Of a DNA stretch of 64,000 nucleotides, positions 1 to 10,343 are shown one piece after another. The position numbers and the translations under genes were made by a program. Below the pieces are notes generated by a model that saw only the letters and a program-made list of their open reading frames with translations, made no database searches and was not told the DNA's origin. Numbering within the stretch: the first letter of the stretch is position 1; each line of letters starts with the position of its first letter. The stretch is from Calamus simplicifolius (Eukaryota; Streptophyta; Magnoliopsida; Arecales; Arecaceae). The stretch covers positions 216,678 through 280,677 of the forward strand of contig UESW01004353.1 in assembly GCA_900491605.1 (NCBI GenBank). The letters are read 5' to 3'.

Positions 1-1460
1 TATGATATTCTGATAAATGAGTTTTGAGCATGAGTTTTAAGCATAAAGAAATAAGCATGAGTTTCGAGCATGAGTTTTGAGCATAAACACATAAGCATGA
101 GTTTCGATGAGGGAATTTTTAATGTATACATGGCATATTTGCATGATAAAGCTTTACAAATGATGTATGTATCATACTGAGCATCAGGCAGCTATGGGGT
201 TGATCACCCTTTAGACTGTACTGTAGCATGAGCATTGCACACTACTATCGAGCCGGCACCTCCTTGCGAACAGATCGTACGATGAACCCCAGAATCAGGG
301 GTGAGTGCACGCTTAACCAGGCCAGTGGGGCTGGTTGTGAGCAGCCCGTGGGGGCATGAATCATAGCTCAGTGGAGCTGATTACTATATATAGCCCGTGG
401 GGGCAGAGAGAAAACCCGAGGTTCCAGGGTTAAGGAACAAAGCACTTTGCCGGGTGAACCGCACGGGTAAGGGGTGCTATTTGTGCGGGGATCCTGTTGC
501 TAGTCACGCACCCAATGAGAGTACACCTACGGAAGGGCGACTGTAGGGTGGTACCTCAGAGGCATTACACACACAGCCCAGCATCATGAGATTTAAAAGC
601 ATATGTTGTGATATAAAAAGGGCCAGTGGGCCAAGTAGTTATCCCGAGAGGGAGAGTTTACTTGAGATGCCAGTGGGCAAGCAGATTCCGGTGGGAGTCT
701 AAGAATTTAATAAAGAAGTCTGGGTTGTAGATAAAGAATGCATATTTTCATATTGTAATGCATGGATTTTTATCTTAATGAGTTATCTTTCAGTGAAAAG
801 TTATTGTAGAGTATTTCAGTACTGATATGTTATTTGAAGAATAAGCTACATTTTATTTTATCTGATATCATGTTAAAAATGTACTTTGAGTTGTACAAGC
901 TAAATAGTATCAGCATACGATTGAAAATAAGAGGTTATGGTTCTCTATTTCTCCATAGTTAGATGGTTATCCAGTCACTGGGACTTAGGTCTCATCCCTC
1001 TATGATTTAAATGTTCTTTCAGATCAGTGAGTATTTCTGCCAGGATCACAAGATAAGCAGGACAGAACCCTTAGCTGGTGAAGCTTGCTTGGATGCAAGG
1101 TGTATAGATGCTAGCCTTGTATATTGAGATAGTGTGGTTTGATATTTGTATATTGTATATGTGTATGTGTATGTGTATAGTGAGATGTAATGATGTTTTA
1201 GACCTTTTTGGATATGAATATGAGACTTATGTTTTGGAGAAAATTATGAGCATGATGTGTGCACTTATGATTTTGATGTCGATTGTGAATGTGATCTTGT
1301 AAACTGCCTGAGGAATGTCATGAAAAATATTATCTGAGCAGGTTGATGCTTAGTGTTGATTGAGTGATTTGTGTATATAATTGAGATGAAAATGAAAAGT
1401 TTTTAACAGGATGTGTTTTCGTGTGTCTGCCACTTATGATAATTAGTTGGGGTTCTCTAG
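1..1460. other. Non-coding, LTR-like stretch
   Basis: No convincing reading frame is present. The tone is that of a Tekay-type LTR: AT-rich second half, many short direct repeats near the left edge (GAGTTTTGAGCAT-like units at 20-110) and phrases of the kind GCCAGTGGGC repeated at 320-690. No matching partner LTR was found in the window, so an LTR identity is inference from composition only. The change to GC-rich Tat sequence at about 1450-1490 is probably an insertion or truncation boundary of the neighbouring Tat copy. Confidence 0.3.
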
Positions 1461-1524
1461 CTCTTTATGGAGCGCTACATAAAGACTAGTAAAACTCTAT
1501 CCGATTACGCAAGTGTGCAGGTGT

Positions 1525-1680
1525 GCTGTCGGTGGCCCCAAAGAGGAGGGGGAGCTGACACTCACGCGGTAGACATGATTTTGTTTATAGAACGAAATAG
1601 GTGTTTCTTCGAAAAGAGAGCTCGTATGTCTCTTTTGAGTAGAGGGAGGTCCTTCACCTCTACCGAGGTGCTGCGAGGTG
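1525..1680. repeat. Diverged duplicate of 3120-3260 inside Tat copy 1
   Basis: The stretch around 1528-1620 (CCAAAGAG, GGGGAGCTGACACTCACGCGG, then an ATGATTTTGTTTATAGAACG-like stretch) resembles 3130-3210 (CCAAAGGGAG, GGGCTCACGCGGTGAATCATGG, CCCGTTTGTGGAATGAGACA). This suggests the 3' region of the Tat copy was built by duplication of a module of about 1.6 kb: this unit plus a block of 31-bp repeats. The similarity was judged by eye. Confidence 0.45.
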
Positions 1681-1986
1681 CTAACCTCGTCTTGGGGTGT
1701 TTAAGAAGCTGCTTGTCTCGTCCGAGCTTTCAGATAGTATCTTACTTGGTGTGGGATAAGGCGCGGGGATATCGCTCGTTCTTGGCTGAGGATTTTTGCG
1801 TTACTCGACCTGGTCGGGGCTTATAAGCTGCCCGAGCTTTGGAGATTGCTTGGTATGGTCGGAATTTGTGATAACTAGACTTGCGTCTCGGCTTTATGCT
1901 GGGCTTTGATGGTGGGAAGAACTCCTCGGCTTTTGCCGGGATTTTTAGCAGTAGAACACATTCCTTGACTTTGACTGAAGTTCAGA

Positions 1987-2190
1987 GATTTATTGCTCGG
2001 CCCTGCCGAGGTTCGGAGATTTATTGTTCGGCCCTGCCAAAGTTTGGTGATTTATTGCTCGGCCCTGCCGAGGTTCGGAGATTTATTGCTCAGCCCTGCC
2101 GAGGTTCAGAGATTTATTGCTTGGCCCTGCCGAGGTTCGGAGATTTATTGCTCGGTCCTGCCAAGGTTCGGAGATTTATTTCTCGGAGGG
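1987..2190. repeat. 31-bp tandem repeats, block 1
   Basis: About six and a half head-to-tail units of 31 bp, each of the form GATTTATTGCTCGGCCCTGC followed by CGAGGTTCGGA. Units differ by one to four bases. The length is not a multiple of three, so a repeat array runs through all frames and produces spurious ORFs such as those at 1881-2337. The same family recurs at 3528-3838. Confidence 0.9.
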
Positions 2191-2449
2191 GTAATTCGGT
2201 TATCGCCGAGACTCTGGATGTTTGGTTCCTGTGACATTTGGCGTGGAACACCAAAGCGAAACGGGAGGTGCATGGGGACACCTGATATTTATGATTTTGG
2301 CGGTTTCCGAGGGAAGCGAGTCAGCGTCAGCTGCTGACGCCCTTTTCTTCGCACTTCTCCAAGGGCGGCCGATTCGGTGGGGTTTCGAGAACATTTACTC
2401 CGTGAGGGCCCAGCAGATCGGAAGGAACCCAGTTTCTAGAGAAGGAGGG

Positions 2450-2640
2450 GGGTTCCCAAGTAATTCGTTGATGTTTACCGATTTTTCTCGGGAGGGGGCG
2501 CGACTCTTCGCTTCCCGTGGGCGCTAGCCAAAGTGGCGACACACGGCAGATTCTCACGGGTCGGGATTAATGACCCGACTACTCGAGATACTCGCTAGGG
2601 CGATATAAATATGGGCGAGGGGGATGTCAGTGTTCATCAC
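2450..2640 (+). promoter_or_regulatory. Promoter of the antisense mini-gene (TATA at 2604-2611)
   Basis: A TATA box (TATAAATA, 2604-2611) lies 75 bp before the ATG at 2679. The 150 bp upstream align by eye with the minus-strand sequence upstream of the homologous mini-gene in Tat copy 2 (54240 down to 54090): both share GTTGATG, CTCGGGAGGGGGCGCGAC, a GTGG-GAC motif, GGTCG-GATTAATGAC and the TATA region. Conservation of non-coding sequence between two diverged elements supports a working promoter that drives transcription against the element's own direction. Confidence 0.6.
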
Positions 2641-2678
2641 CCTCTCGGCTAGCCTTTCGACAGCTCCTGAGAGCGGGT

Positions 2679-2984
2679 ATGGCTTCTCAGGGCGAAGGGC
2701 AATCGGACGAAGAGTCGAGCGTTGTTAGCAATGTCCGCGAGGGCTCCCAGGAGAGCCGTTCCTCCGTGACTGTTGATGGCATGGCCCTGGCGTTAGCTCT
2801 AGCAGGCCATGAGCAGTTTAAGAAGTTGGTCGAGGAGTTTCTCGCCGTTTTTGTGAGGGAGGTTGAGGCTCTCCGCCGGGTCATCTATCGGCAGGAGGGG
2901 GTGATAGCATCCCTCCGTCAGCAAGTTGCCGAGCTAACTCGGCGCACCCGGCCGCCCCTGGAGGGAGACAGTAGGCCTTTGTGA
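2679..2984 (+). CDS. Antisense coiled-coil mini-gene of Tat copy 1
   Basis: An intact frame of 101 codons, opposite in direction to the retrotransposon carrying it. The N-terminal third is polar and Ser/Glu-rich (MASQGEGQSDEESS). From about residue 35 comes a conserved block (VTVDGMALALALAGHEQF), followed by a heptad-rich helix with VREVEALRRVI and IASLRQQVAEL, which should form a coiled coil. The C-terminus is short and basic/proline-rich. Clear homologues lie in copy 2 at 53716-54081 and 56568-56810, both antisense. The start is supported by a TATA box 75 bp upstream and by alignment of the MAS start with the homologue at 56810. Extra and antisense ORFs have been reported in plant Tat elements; the function is unknown. 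It resembles no enzyme I recognise and could be structural or regulatory. Confidence 0.6.
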   Translation: MASQGEGQSDEESSVVSNVREGSQESRSSVTVDGMALALALAGHEQFKKLVEEFLAVFVREVEALRRVIYRQEGVIASLRQQVAELTRRTRPPLEGDSRPL

Positions 2985-3033
2985 AGGCCATTTTTTGCTT
3001 TCTCTTTTTCTTTTTGTATTTCTCTCTATAATG

Positions 3034-3039
3034 AATAAA
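3034..3039 (+). terminator. Polyadenylation signal of the antisense mini-gene
   Basis: AATAAA lies 50 bp after the stop at 2984, preceded by a T-rich stretch and followed by a TG/T-rich stretch (TTCTTTTTTGG), which is typical plant 3'-end context. The homologous unit in copy 2 has similar T-rich sequence after its stop, with a degenerate signal. With the TATA box at 2604 this gives a compact, complete transcription unit of about 400 bp. Confidence 0.5.
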
Positions 3040-3527
3040 GAGTGAAGTTCTTTTTTGGCAATCTTTTGTTCCCTACTGAAGTCGTCGCTTGGTCCATAAA
3101 AAAGGAAAAACCGTTTGTCCCTGTTCGAGCCAAAGGGAGACCTGGGCGGTCCCGTGGGCTCACGCGGTGAATCATGGTCCCGTTTGTGGAATGAGACAGG
3201 CGCTTAGGCAGTAAGGCGCAGGGACACTGCTCGGTTAGCCCGGGATTTAGTAGTAAGAGAGGTTCCCAGACTTTGTCTGGGGTTCTTAGGCGGCCTTGTA
3301 GGGCCTATCGAGGCCTTTAGGGATTCGCTAAAGGTGCGGAATTTGTACCCGCTGACGATATTGCACGACGTGTATTCTTCGAACCAGTCGAAGCTCTGGG
3401 GACTGTTCGGAAGTCCTTCAGTTTCGATCGAGGTTTGCGTGCTTCGGTTCTAGCCGAGGCTTTATGCACTCCGGTTTTAGCCGGGGCTTTATGCACTCCA
3501 GTTTTAGCCGGGGCTTTATAATCCATC

Positions 3528-3838
3528 GCTCGGCCCAGCCGAGGTTCAGAGGTTTTTTGCTCGGCCCAGCCGAGGTTTGGAGATTAGTTGCTCGGCCAGC
3601 CGAGGTTTGGAGGTTTGTTGCTCAGCCCAGCCGAGGTTCGGAGATTTGTTGCTCGGCCCAGTCAAGGTTCAGAGATTAGTTTGCTCAGCCCAGCCGAGGT
3701 TCGGAGATTAGTTGCTCAGCCCAGCCGAGGTTCGGAGATTTGTTTGCTCGGCCCAGCCGAGGTTCGAAGATTAGTTGCTTGGCCCAGCCGAGGCTCGGAG
3801 ATTTGTTGCTCGACCTAGCCGAGGCTCGGAGATTTCCT
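3528..3838. repeat. 31-bp tandem repeats, block 2
   Basis: Ten consecutive units of 30-32 bp of the type GCTCGGCCCAGCCGAGGTTC followed by GGAGATTAGTT. They belong to the same family as 1987-2190, phase-shifted. Each unit contains the short palindrome CTCGG-CCGAG, so the array can fold. It lies just beyond the integrase stop, in the position occupied in Tat copy 2 by the 57-bp repeat array. Confidence 0.92.
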
Positions 3839-3993
3839 GCTTAAACGGATAACTCGGTCGTGCCGAGGATTGGTAAGCAGCATCTATTTTTCTTCACGAT
3901 TTTTGGTGATATAATTTGTAGTGATTTATGCCATAAATTATGAAACAATATGCCAATGAAAGTTTAAGAAGGCGAGCCTATAGAGGGCGTACC

Positions 3994-5130
3994 CTACTGA
4001 TGATATTTGTGGAGATTGTCCGAATTCCACGTCCGAGGGATGGATCTTCCGCTTAGATCTTGCAGCTTGTAGGTACCGGGTCCGACAACCTCTGCTACTT
4101 GGTAGGGGCCTTCCCAGTTTGGGGCTAGCTTTCCTTGCTCCAACGGTTTGGAGACAGATGTTTTCCGGAGAACGAGGTCGCCAGGCAAGAAAGCTTTCCC
4201 TTTGACTCTGGAGGTGTGGTAACGGGCCACTCTTTGCTGGTAGGCAGCTATCCTGATCCAAGCTTTTTCTTGATCTCCTCTATTAGGTCAAGGTTGGCGC
4301 AGAGCTGCTCATCACTGGCTACCTCCGAGTAGCTTTTCACCTGCAGGGAAGGGAGTCCTATCTCCACAGGGATGACGGCCTTTGTGCCGAAGGCCATTCG
4401 AAATGGGGTCTCGCCTGTGGGCACTCTCGGGGTGGTGCGGAGGCCCATAGGACATGGTGTAATTCGTCCGCCCATCTGCCTCGGGCTCTGGAGAGCCGAG
4501 CTTTGATCCCTTGAAGCAAGGTTCGGTTGGTTACTTCGGCTGCTCTGTTAGACTGTGGATGCCCGACCGAGGTAAGGCGGTGATGGATCCCATGCTCCTC
4601 GCAGAACTGACAAAATTTTGGATTATCAAATTGTTTGCCGTTGTCAGTAATGATGGTGTGTGCGAGGCCGAAGCGGCAGATGATGGATCTCCACTCAAAG
4701 TCCCTGGCCCGAGCCTCAGTTATTTGAGCAACTGCTTTCGCCTCAACCCATTTGGTGAAGTAATCGATGGTGACGAACAAAAACTTCCGCTGCCCCGTGG
4801 CGAGTGGAAATGGGCCGAGGATGTCCATTCCCCACTTGGCAAAGGGCCAAGTAGAGGAAATGGGGATCAGGCTGGCGGAGGGGAGCTTCTGAATACTGGA
4901 GTGTCTTTGGCATGGGTCACAAGCTCGGACAAGGTCGTCAGCATCCTTTTGCATGGTTGGCCAATAGTAACCTTGATGCAACACCTTGTGGCATAAGGAC
5001 CGGCTCCCCAGATGGTTGCCGCAAATCCCCTCGTGTACCTCCCAAGGGCATAATCAGCTTCAGATGGGCGAAGGCATCTAAGCAATGGCATAGAGAAAGA
5101 CTGCTTGTAGAGCTGGTCATCAATCAGCAC
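3994..5130 (-). pseudogene. Integrase of Tat copy 1 (broken)
   Basis: Integrase inserts the cDNA into the host chromosome. The zinc-binding part (5130-4870) shows the HQGYYWPTMQKDADDLVRAC region with CDPCQRH. The catalytic core (4984-4358) shows the first Asp in GMDILGPF, the second in IITDNGKQF and the Glu in AAEVTNRTL. The C-terminal part (4230-3994) contains GDLVLRK and NWEGPYQVAEV and ends in a natural-looking stop at 3994. The three pieces lie in different frames, so at least two frameshifts are present. The core residues are kept. Copy 2 has the same domain order at 50500-51719. Confidence 0.85.
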
Positions 5131-5329
5131 ATAGTGGGTGGCTTGTAGCTTTAGCCTCCTAGCTTCCCTTCGATCGGCCGGAGCAACCCTTCTTTAAGGT
5201 ACTTCAGGATGGGGTCGAACCATGATGGTTTGGCCTTAACTTGCATCACTCGGTCAGTTTCCGCGATACTAGGTCTCTCCAAAATTTTCAGATGAAACTT
5301 TTGTTCGGCGTCAATTGATTCTGCAGTCG

Positions 5330-5710
5330 CCAGCCGAGATAATAGGTCGGCACGAGCATTCTCAGATCTAGGAATCTGGATGATCTCAAATTCAGGGAAG
5401 TGGGAGAGTAGGCTTCGAACCTCTTAGAGATATCGGATCATTTTCGGTTCCCGGGCCTCAAACTCCCCTCGCACGTGACCTGCCACCAGTTGAGAGTCGG
5501 TGAAGGCATTCAGTTTCTCCACCTTAAGGCTGTGGGCGATCCGGAGATCGGCCAGCAGAGCTTCATATTCAGCTTCGTTATTGGAGGCTAGGAAGGAGAA
5601 GCGGACGCCATATTCAAAAGTCGCCCCTCCGGGCTGGTGAGGACTAAGCCCGCACCGGAGCGATGGGCGTTGGACGACCCATCGATATGGAGGAGCCAGT
5701 GGGCGTCAGG
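5330..5710 (-). pseudogene. Archaeal-type RNase H (aRH) of Tat copy 1
   Basis: This second RNase H, between the ordinary RNase H and integrase, is the hallmark of Tat elements. On the minus strand the first Asp is in HIDGSSNA (about 5690), the Glu in the NNEAEYEALLA-like stretch (about 5580), an Asp in AFTDSQLVA (about 5500), and the final Asp in RADLLSRLATAES (about 5340). The four catalytic acids thus appear kept, although the frame is interrupted near 5425 and elsewhere. Copy 2 has the same domain in one open frame at 49847-50494. Confidence 0.75.
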
Positions 5711-5849
5711 TTTCGGGCTCTCAAGGGAGTTAGGGGTGGAGCCATCCTCGGGATGGTACATTCGAGGAGGAAGTCAGCCAACACCTGGGCTTTGATGGCT
5801 GGCGAGGCTGGAATCGAATGTCGTGCTCGCTCAGCTCGACGGCCCATTT

Positions 5850-7130
5850 AGTCATTCTCCCCGATGTCTCCGGGCCTTGATGGGTTGGTCAGTCAGGACC
5901 ATCACAGAATGCGCTTGGAAGTATGGCCGCAACTTTCGGACTGAGGTGATCAAGGCCAGCACCATCTTCTCAATCTGGATATACCTTGTTTCTGTGTCTC
6001 GGAGCAGTTTGCTGACATAATAAATCGATTTTGGGCCTTATCTTCTTCTCTGACCAACACCGAGCAAACGGCACCTTCCAAGACAGCCAGATACAAGAAC
6101 AATGTCTCCCCAGGATTTGTATTGCTGAGGAGAGGGGGAGAGCTGAGGTACTTCTTGAGATCTTCGAATAATTTTTGACACTCGGAAGACCATTGGAAAT
6201 TCTTAGCCAACCAGAGAGTTTTGAAGAAGGGGAGGCATCTTTCGGCGGACCGAGCCACGAAGCGATTAAGGGCTGCTATTCTCCCAGTTAGGTGCTGGAC
6301 TTCTTTAATAGACGCCGGGGGCGCCATCTGCTAGAGGGCCTAGATCTTTTGGGGGTTAGCTTCGATACCCCATTGGAAAACCATGAAGCCGAGGAACTTC
6401 CAGAGTTAACACCGAAGGCGCACTTAGTTGGATTGAGCTTCATCTGGTATTTGCGGAGCATCGTGAAGCTCTCTGAGAGATCCTCGATGTACCGTGATGC
6501 TTCTTTGCTTTTGACCAGCATGTCATCGACGTATACCTCCATGTTCCAGCCGATTTGCTCTTTGAAAACTTGGTTGACCAGCCTTTGGTAGGTGGCACCT
6601 GCATTTTTAAGACCGAAAGGCATAACACGGTAACAGTAAGTACCTCGGTCGATTATGAAGGTGGTCTTTTCTCCATCTTCGGGGGCCATCCAGATCTGGT
6701 TGTAGCCCGAGTAGGCGTCCATGAACGTCAGCATTTGGTGACCCGAGGTGGCATCTACAAGTTGATCAATTCGGGGGAGGGGGAAGCTGTCCTTCGGGCA
6801 CGCTTTGTTAAGGTCGGTGAAGTCGATGCAGATCCGCCACTTGCCGCTCGACTTCTTTACCATGACGACATTTGATAGCCAACTTGGGTAATTCACCTCC
6901 CGAATAAAGTTCGCCTTGATAAGTTTATCAACCTCCTCTTCAATAGCTCTATGCCGCTCTGGGGCGAAACTCCTCTTCTTTTGTTTGATGGGCCGGTACA
7001 TCTCGTTCACGTTAAGGCGATGGATGAGAACTTCGGGGCTAATTCCTGGCATGTCGGAGGCGGACCAGGCAAAGACATCGGCGTTGCTTCGGAGAAAGTC
7101 GATCAGCTCCTGCCGGGAATCGCCTTTCAG
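5850..7130 (-). pseudogene. Reverse transcriptase and RNase H of Tat copy 1
   Basis: The RT open stretch 7052-6288 carries the usual order: VDKLIKANFIREV, VVMVKKSSGKWR, DFTDLNKACPKD, the first catalytic Asp in TFMDAYSGYNQI, MPFGLKNAGATYQRL, and the catalytic pair in VYVDDMLVKSKEA. A frameshift near 6390 moves the thumb into another frame. The connection and ordinary RNase H follow (6327-5950) with AALNRFVARSAERCLPFF and LFLYLAVLEGAVCSVLV. In this RNase H the position expected to be the first catalytic Asp is not acidic, as is usual in Tat elements where the second RNase H is thought to take over. Confidence 0.85.
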
Positions 7131-7369
7131 CAGTGACCCGATCCTTATGGTTCAGTCGGGACGAGCCTCGTCCAGTGGTACTTCTTCTAGTTCCTCAGCT
7201 GGTTCTCCCTATTGCTCGACGAAGTCCTCCCGAGCGTCCAGCCATCAACTTCAGGCATTCTGGACTGAAGGCTGTGATAAAACACTATCGAGCCATAGTT
7301 TGGCTTCCTTGGACAACACCAACTCCCTGCCCGGTGGGGAATTTCATAGATAGGTGCGGGATGGAGACA

Positions 7370-7760
7370 ATGGCTTTGAGGGACATCAGGCTGGGTCTCC
7401 CAAATATCGCATTGTAGGGCGACCTGAGCTTGGTCACTAGGAAGTCCGTGTGAATAGTGGCCACAAGGGGCTAGGTTCCTGCCCGAACCATTAATGTTAC
7501 GACCCCTTCCGGGATGATAATGTCGCCGGTGAACCCCATTAGGGTAGAGTCCACGGCTCAGAGGTTTTCCATGAGCAATCTCATCTTGGCAAACACATCA
7601 AGGTACAGAATATTCACGGAGCTTCCACTATCAACGAGGATCCGACTTACATCGTAGTTATTTAAATTGAGAGATACAACTAATGCATCGTCATGTGAGA
7701 ATTGTGTCCCTTGGAGATCATTATCGGAGAAGGAGAGCTCACCCGTTCTCGCTTTCTTTG
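7370..7760 (-). pseudogene. Aspartic protease of Tat copy 1
   Basis: The active-site motif DSGSSVNILY lies at about 7640-7605 on the minus strand, in frame with the end of gag, which fits a gag-pro fusion. The frame stops at 7560, right after LLMENL; in copy 2 the next residue is Arg, so the TGA fits a CGA to TGA change at a CpG. Downstream, sequence matching the LGRPGL-type end of the protease is recognisable to about 7390. Confidence 0.7.
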
Positions 7761-9349
7761 GCGCCAAGCCTTCACCATCATTTTTAGAGCTCGACGGACT
7801 ACCGGCCTCTTCAATCACGTTGATGTGGCCGATTACGGGTGGATTTGGAGGAGGAGGAGCCTGCTGAAGCTCGGGCTGGCGGTCACCCCCTTGTCCTGGC
7901 TCGGGCGCCCTCCTGAACTGGTTCAGTCGGCCCCGTTGGATTAGCCTCTCAATCTCATTTTTCAACTGCCACCATTCCTCGGTGTCGTGGCCATGCTCCT
8001 GGTAATAGCGGCAGTACTTGGTGGGGTCCCTCTGAGTTGAGTTTCCTCGGAGAGGAGTTGGTCGGAGGACTTGGCGCTCTATCTCCATGAGGATTAATTT
8101 GCGCCCTAGGAACAGTGAGTGGGTGTACCGGTCAAATCGCCTGGGCAGGCTCCGGGAGCAATTTCTTGGTGGCAGCGGGGGAGCTCTTTGGCGACGAGGC
8201 GGGCTTGGCTGACGGACGGGTCATGCCTGTCCGAACCTTTAGGTTCTTTCTTCTTCGCCAGCTCGGCTCGGGCAGCTCTTCATGACTCTTTGACCCTGGC
8301 GTATTTGTCTGCCAAGGCCATCATATCGGAGAGGTTCGGGGGGTAGCTGACCTCCATCGCCAGGTAGAAGTCGCTCTCCTTCAAGACTCCCCCTGCTAGG
8401 GCAGACATGGCCACCTCATGATTAAGGTGGTACACCTCCAGCATGGCCTTGTTGAAACGGCCAAGGTAATTTCTCAAGGACTCCCCCTCTCTCTGCTTAA
8501 CTTCAGAGAGGGAGTCAGATCTTCGTTGGTGACGGCGGCTACTGACGAACTGGCCAATAAAAAGATGGCTCAGCTCATCGAATGAATCAACGAACCCAAT
8601 TTCAAGGCGTTGAACTAGGTTTGGGCAGATCCTCTGAGGGTGGAGGGGAAAGCGCGGCAGAGGATCACGTCTGATGCTCTGTGGAACATCATTATTGATC
8701 GGAAGCTGCTGAGGTGATCATTCGGATCAGAGGAGCCATGGTAGGGCTCGATGGTAGGTAGCTTAACATGGGATGGAATCACTTCCTCCATGATCCCTTT
8801 GGAGAAGGGGATGCCATGCTCTGCCTTGGGCTAAGGTGGATGAGCCTGCTTGGCGGCGTCCAGCTCCTGATGCATCTCCCAGAGTTGTTGGCGGATCTCC
8901 TCTTTAGACGTAAGAGGAGGGGCCGGGCAAGGAGAGCACGGGGATGGCATCGAATCATGGCGGGAGGACTCCGAGAGAGGGACCGGGCCCGCCGAGATTT
9001 GGGAAGATCCCTGTTGCAACCCCCTTGCAGGACTGGTCTAGCCTCTTTGGGTCGATGTGGGGGTCCGCGGCTCCATGTGGACCAGAAGAAGAGGTGGCCG
9101 GAGAAAAAGGGGCTACGGCTCCTTAGGGAGGCGTGGAGCAGGGGCAGTTGCCAGGTGCTCCTGAACCAGATGGGTCAGGGCTTGGACCTGCTGGACCAGT
9201 GTGGCGAACTGATCCTGGGTCACTGGAATAGCTGGCGGTGATGGGGTCTCAACTGGTGGCGGCTGCGGCGCCACGTTACTCATCGGATCAGGTCTCTGGG
9301 AGATGACCTGATCCTGGGCTTTAGAAGTTGCTTTTCTCCGATTAACCAT
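7761..9349 (-). pseudogene. Gag of Tat copy 1 (broken)
   Basis: Gag is the structural protein of the virus-like particle. The start at 9349 (MVNRRKATSKAQDQV) corresponds to the gag start of copy 2 (MANRRKATSEVRDQV). A low-complexity Pro/Gln region follows, then the capsid region in fragments (8477-8280 with YLGRFNKAMLEV and LSDMMALADKYA), then the zinc-knuckle-like segment KYCRYYQEHGHDTEEWW (about 8030), whose last Cys is replaced by Trp. At least three frameshifts separate these pieces. Confidence 0.8.
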
Positions 9350-9414
9350 TGGAGAGGTTCTCTTCCGGATCGAGATCCTTATCTCATTTCTTCAAGTTTT
9401 AATGGGACTTGAGG

Positions 9415-9431
9415 CCCTTCCTCTAGCGCCA
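9415..9431 (-). other. Primer binding site of Tat copy 1
   Basis: On the minus strand TGGCGCTAGAGGAAGGG starts three bases after the LTR end (CA at 9435-9436 in complement). It begins with TGG, complementary to a tRNA CCA end. Copy 2 has TGGCACTAGAGGAAGGG at the same place. I cannot name the tRNA with certainty. Confidence 0.75.
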
Positions 9432-9434
9432 ATC

Positions 9435-10343
9435 TGTTGCCGCCGGGATCTGTCCTTCGACTCGGGCGTGATCGGTCTCCTGATCGGGCTTCCTCTTGGG
9501 CTGACCTACAAAGAAGTCCTCACATGAGAGGCATTGGGAGTGGCCTTCCGCGGAAGACCCTCCGATGCTCAAGTCAGTGGGGATCGACGATCAACAGAAA
9601 TGAGAAGAAGGATCTCTCTGGGGAGTCCCTCCAGGGGCGGCCAATCGGGAGCTCTTGCGGAGCGCCGACGACAGAGAGTAGAAAGGGGGGAGCAGAGAGA
9701 GGGAGTGAGAGTGAGCCAGGAGCTGTGTACGGGAGCTTGTGCGTGTACCTGAGAGAATCTGGGAGTGTCTTATTTTTAGACAATCACCTGAATCTTGAGC
9801 GCCTTATGGAAGGTTTGAAGGTTGTTGGGATACGTGGATGATTAGAATTAGGCCATTGTAAGGCCGGTGGGATCCGTATCTTGTCCGTTGAAGGATCGAT
9901 GACTGGGAGAGCTCTCTGATGACCTGGAATCCAATGACTGCGTAGGCCCTAAACTATTATTGCAGATCCTAGGCCACTCCTTGATATGATTCTTCGTTTG
10001 GGATTCTGTTACACTAGTCTTGGGCTCTCCCGCGCCAGGTTCCGCGGAGGTGCATGTCAGCTACGGGTTGCTCGGAGGAACCGAGCTATGGGTTGCTCGG
10101 GGAGCCGAGCTATGGATGGCCCAGGAAGTCGAGCTACAGGTTGCTCGGGGGAGACCGAGCTACAGGTTGCTCGGGGGGACCGAGCTATAGATGGCCCGAT
10201 AAAATCGAGCTATGAGTTGCTCGATCCGCCGGATCATACTAGCTAGCTCATTCTTCGTAGGCGCAGCGTAGCAACTGGGGGCTGGGGCTGATCTTAGCCC
10301 CTTCGCACGGTTATCAATGCAATGGCCATTTAACCCCTCAACA
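9435..10343 (-). repeat. 5' LTR of Tat copy 1
   Basis: In plus orientation it starts TGTTGCCGCC and ends CCCCTCAACA, so on the element strand it runs TGTTGAGGGG to GGCGGCAACA with TG...CA ends, 909 bp. The start is identical to that of the copy 2 LTRs (TGTTGAGGGG), and the U5 motif at 9556-9575 (complement of GACTTGAGCATCGGAGGGTC) is shared. The TATA box seen in copy 2 (CTATAAATA) is degraded here to TCTAAAAATA near 9770. Internal units of about 33 bp (GGTTGCTCGG plus GAGCTA) recur at 10070-10230. The flanking five bases are CTTCT; no partner TSD was found. Confidence 0.85.

Larger units (their letters stand above)
1480..10343 (-). mobile_element. Tat-lineage Ty3/gypsy retrotransposon, copy 1 (3'-truncated)
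   Basis: Read on the minus strand the order is 5' LTR (9435-10343), PBS (9415-9431), gag, protease, reverse transcriptase, RNase H, archaeal-type RNase H, integrase, then a non-pol 3' region with 31-bp repeats and an antisense mini-gene. The gene order and the second RNase H identify the Tat lineage. Proteins closely resemble those of the plus-strand copy at 45271-61851, but LTR and 3' region are clearly diverged, so it belongs to a related subfamily. All coding parts are broken by stops and frameshifts. No 3' LTR is seen before the left edge; the long antisense gene of copy 2 is also missing. The left boundary is approximate. Confidence 0.85.

Noticed and set aside
1881..2337. ORFs translating SEIYC-like or RRFIA-like repeats
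   Set aside because: Direct translation of the 31-bp repeats in different frames.
2679..2984. Interpretation as a host gene
   Set aside because: The homologues at 53716 and 56568 lie in the same antisense position in another Tat copy, so it belongs to the element.
3528..3838. CRISPR-like repeat array
   Set aside because: The units are contiguous with no unique spacers, and the context is a plant retrotransposon.
4511..4996. 161-codon ORF on the plus strand
   Set aside because: It is the antisense shadow of the integrase core on the minus strand.
6916..7353. 145-codon plus-strand ORF
   Set aside because: Shadow of the RT/protease region of Tat copy 1; Ser-rich composition comes from the complementary codons.
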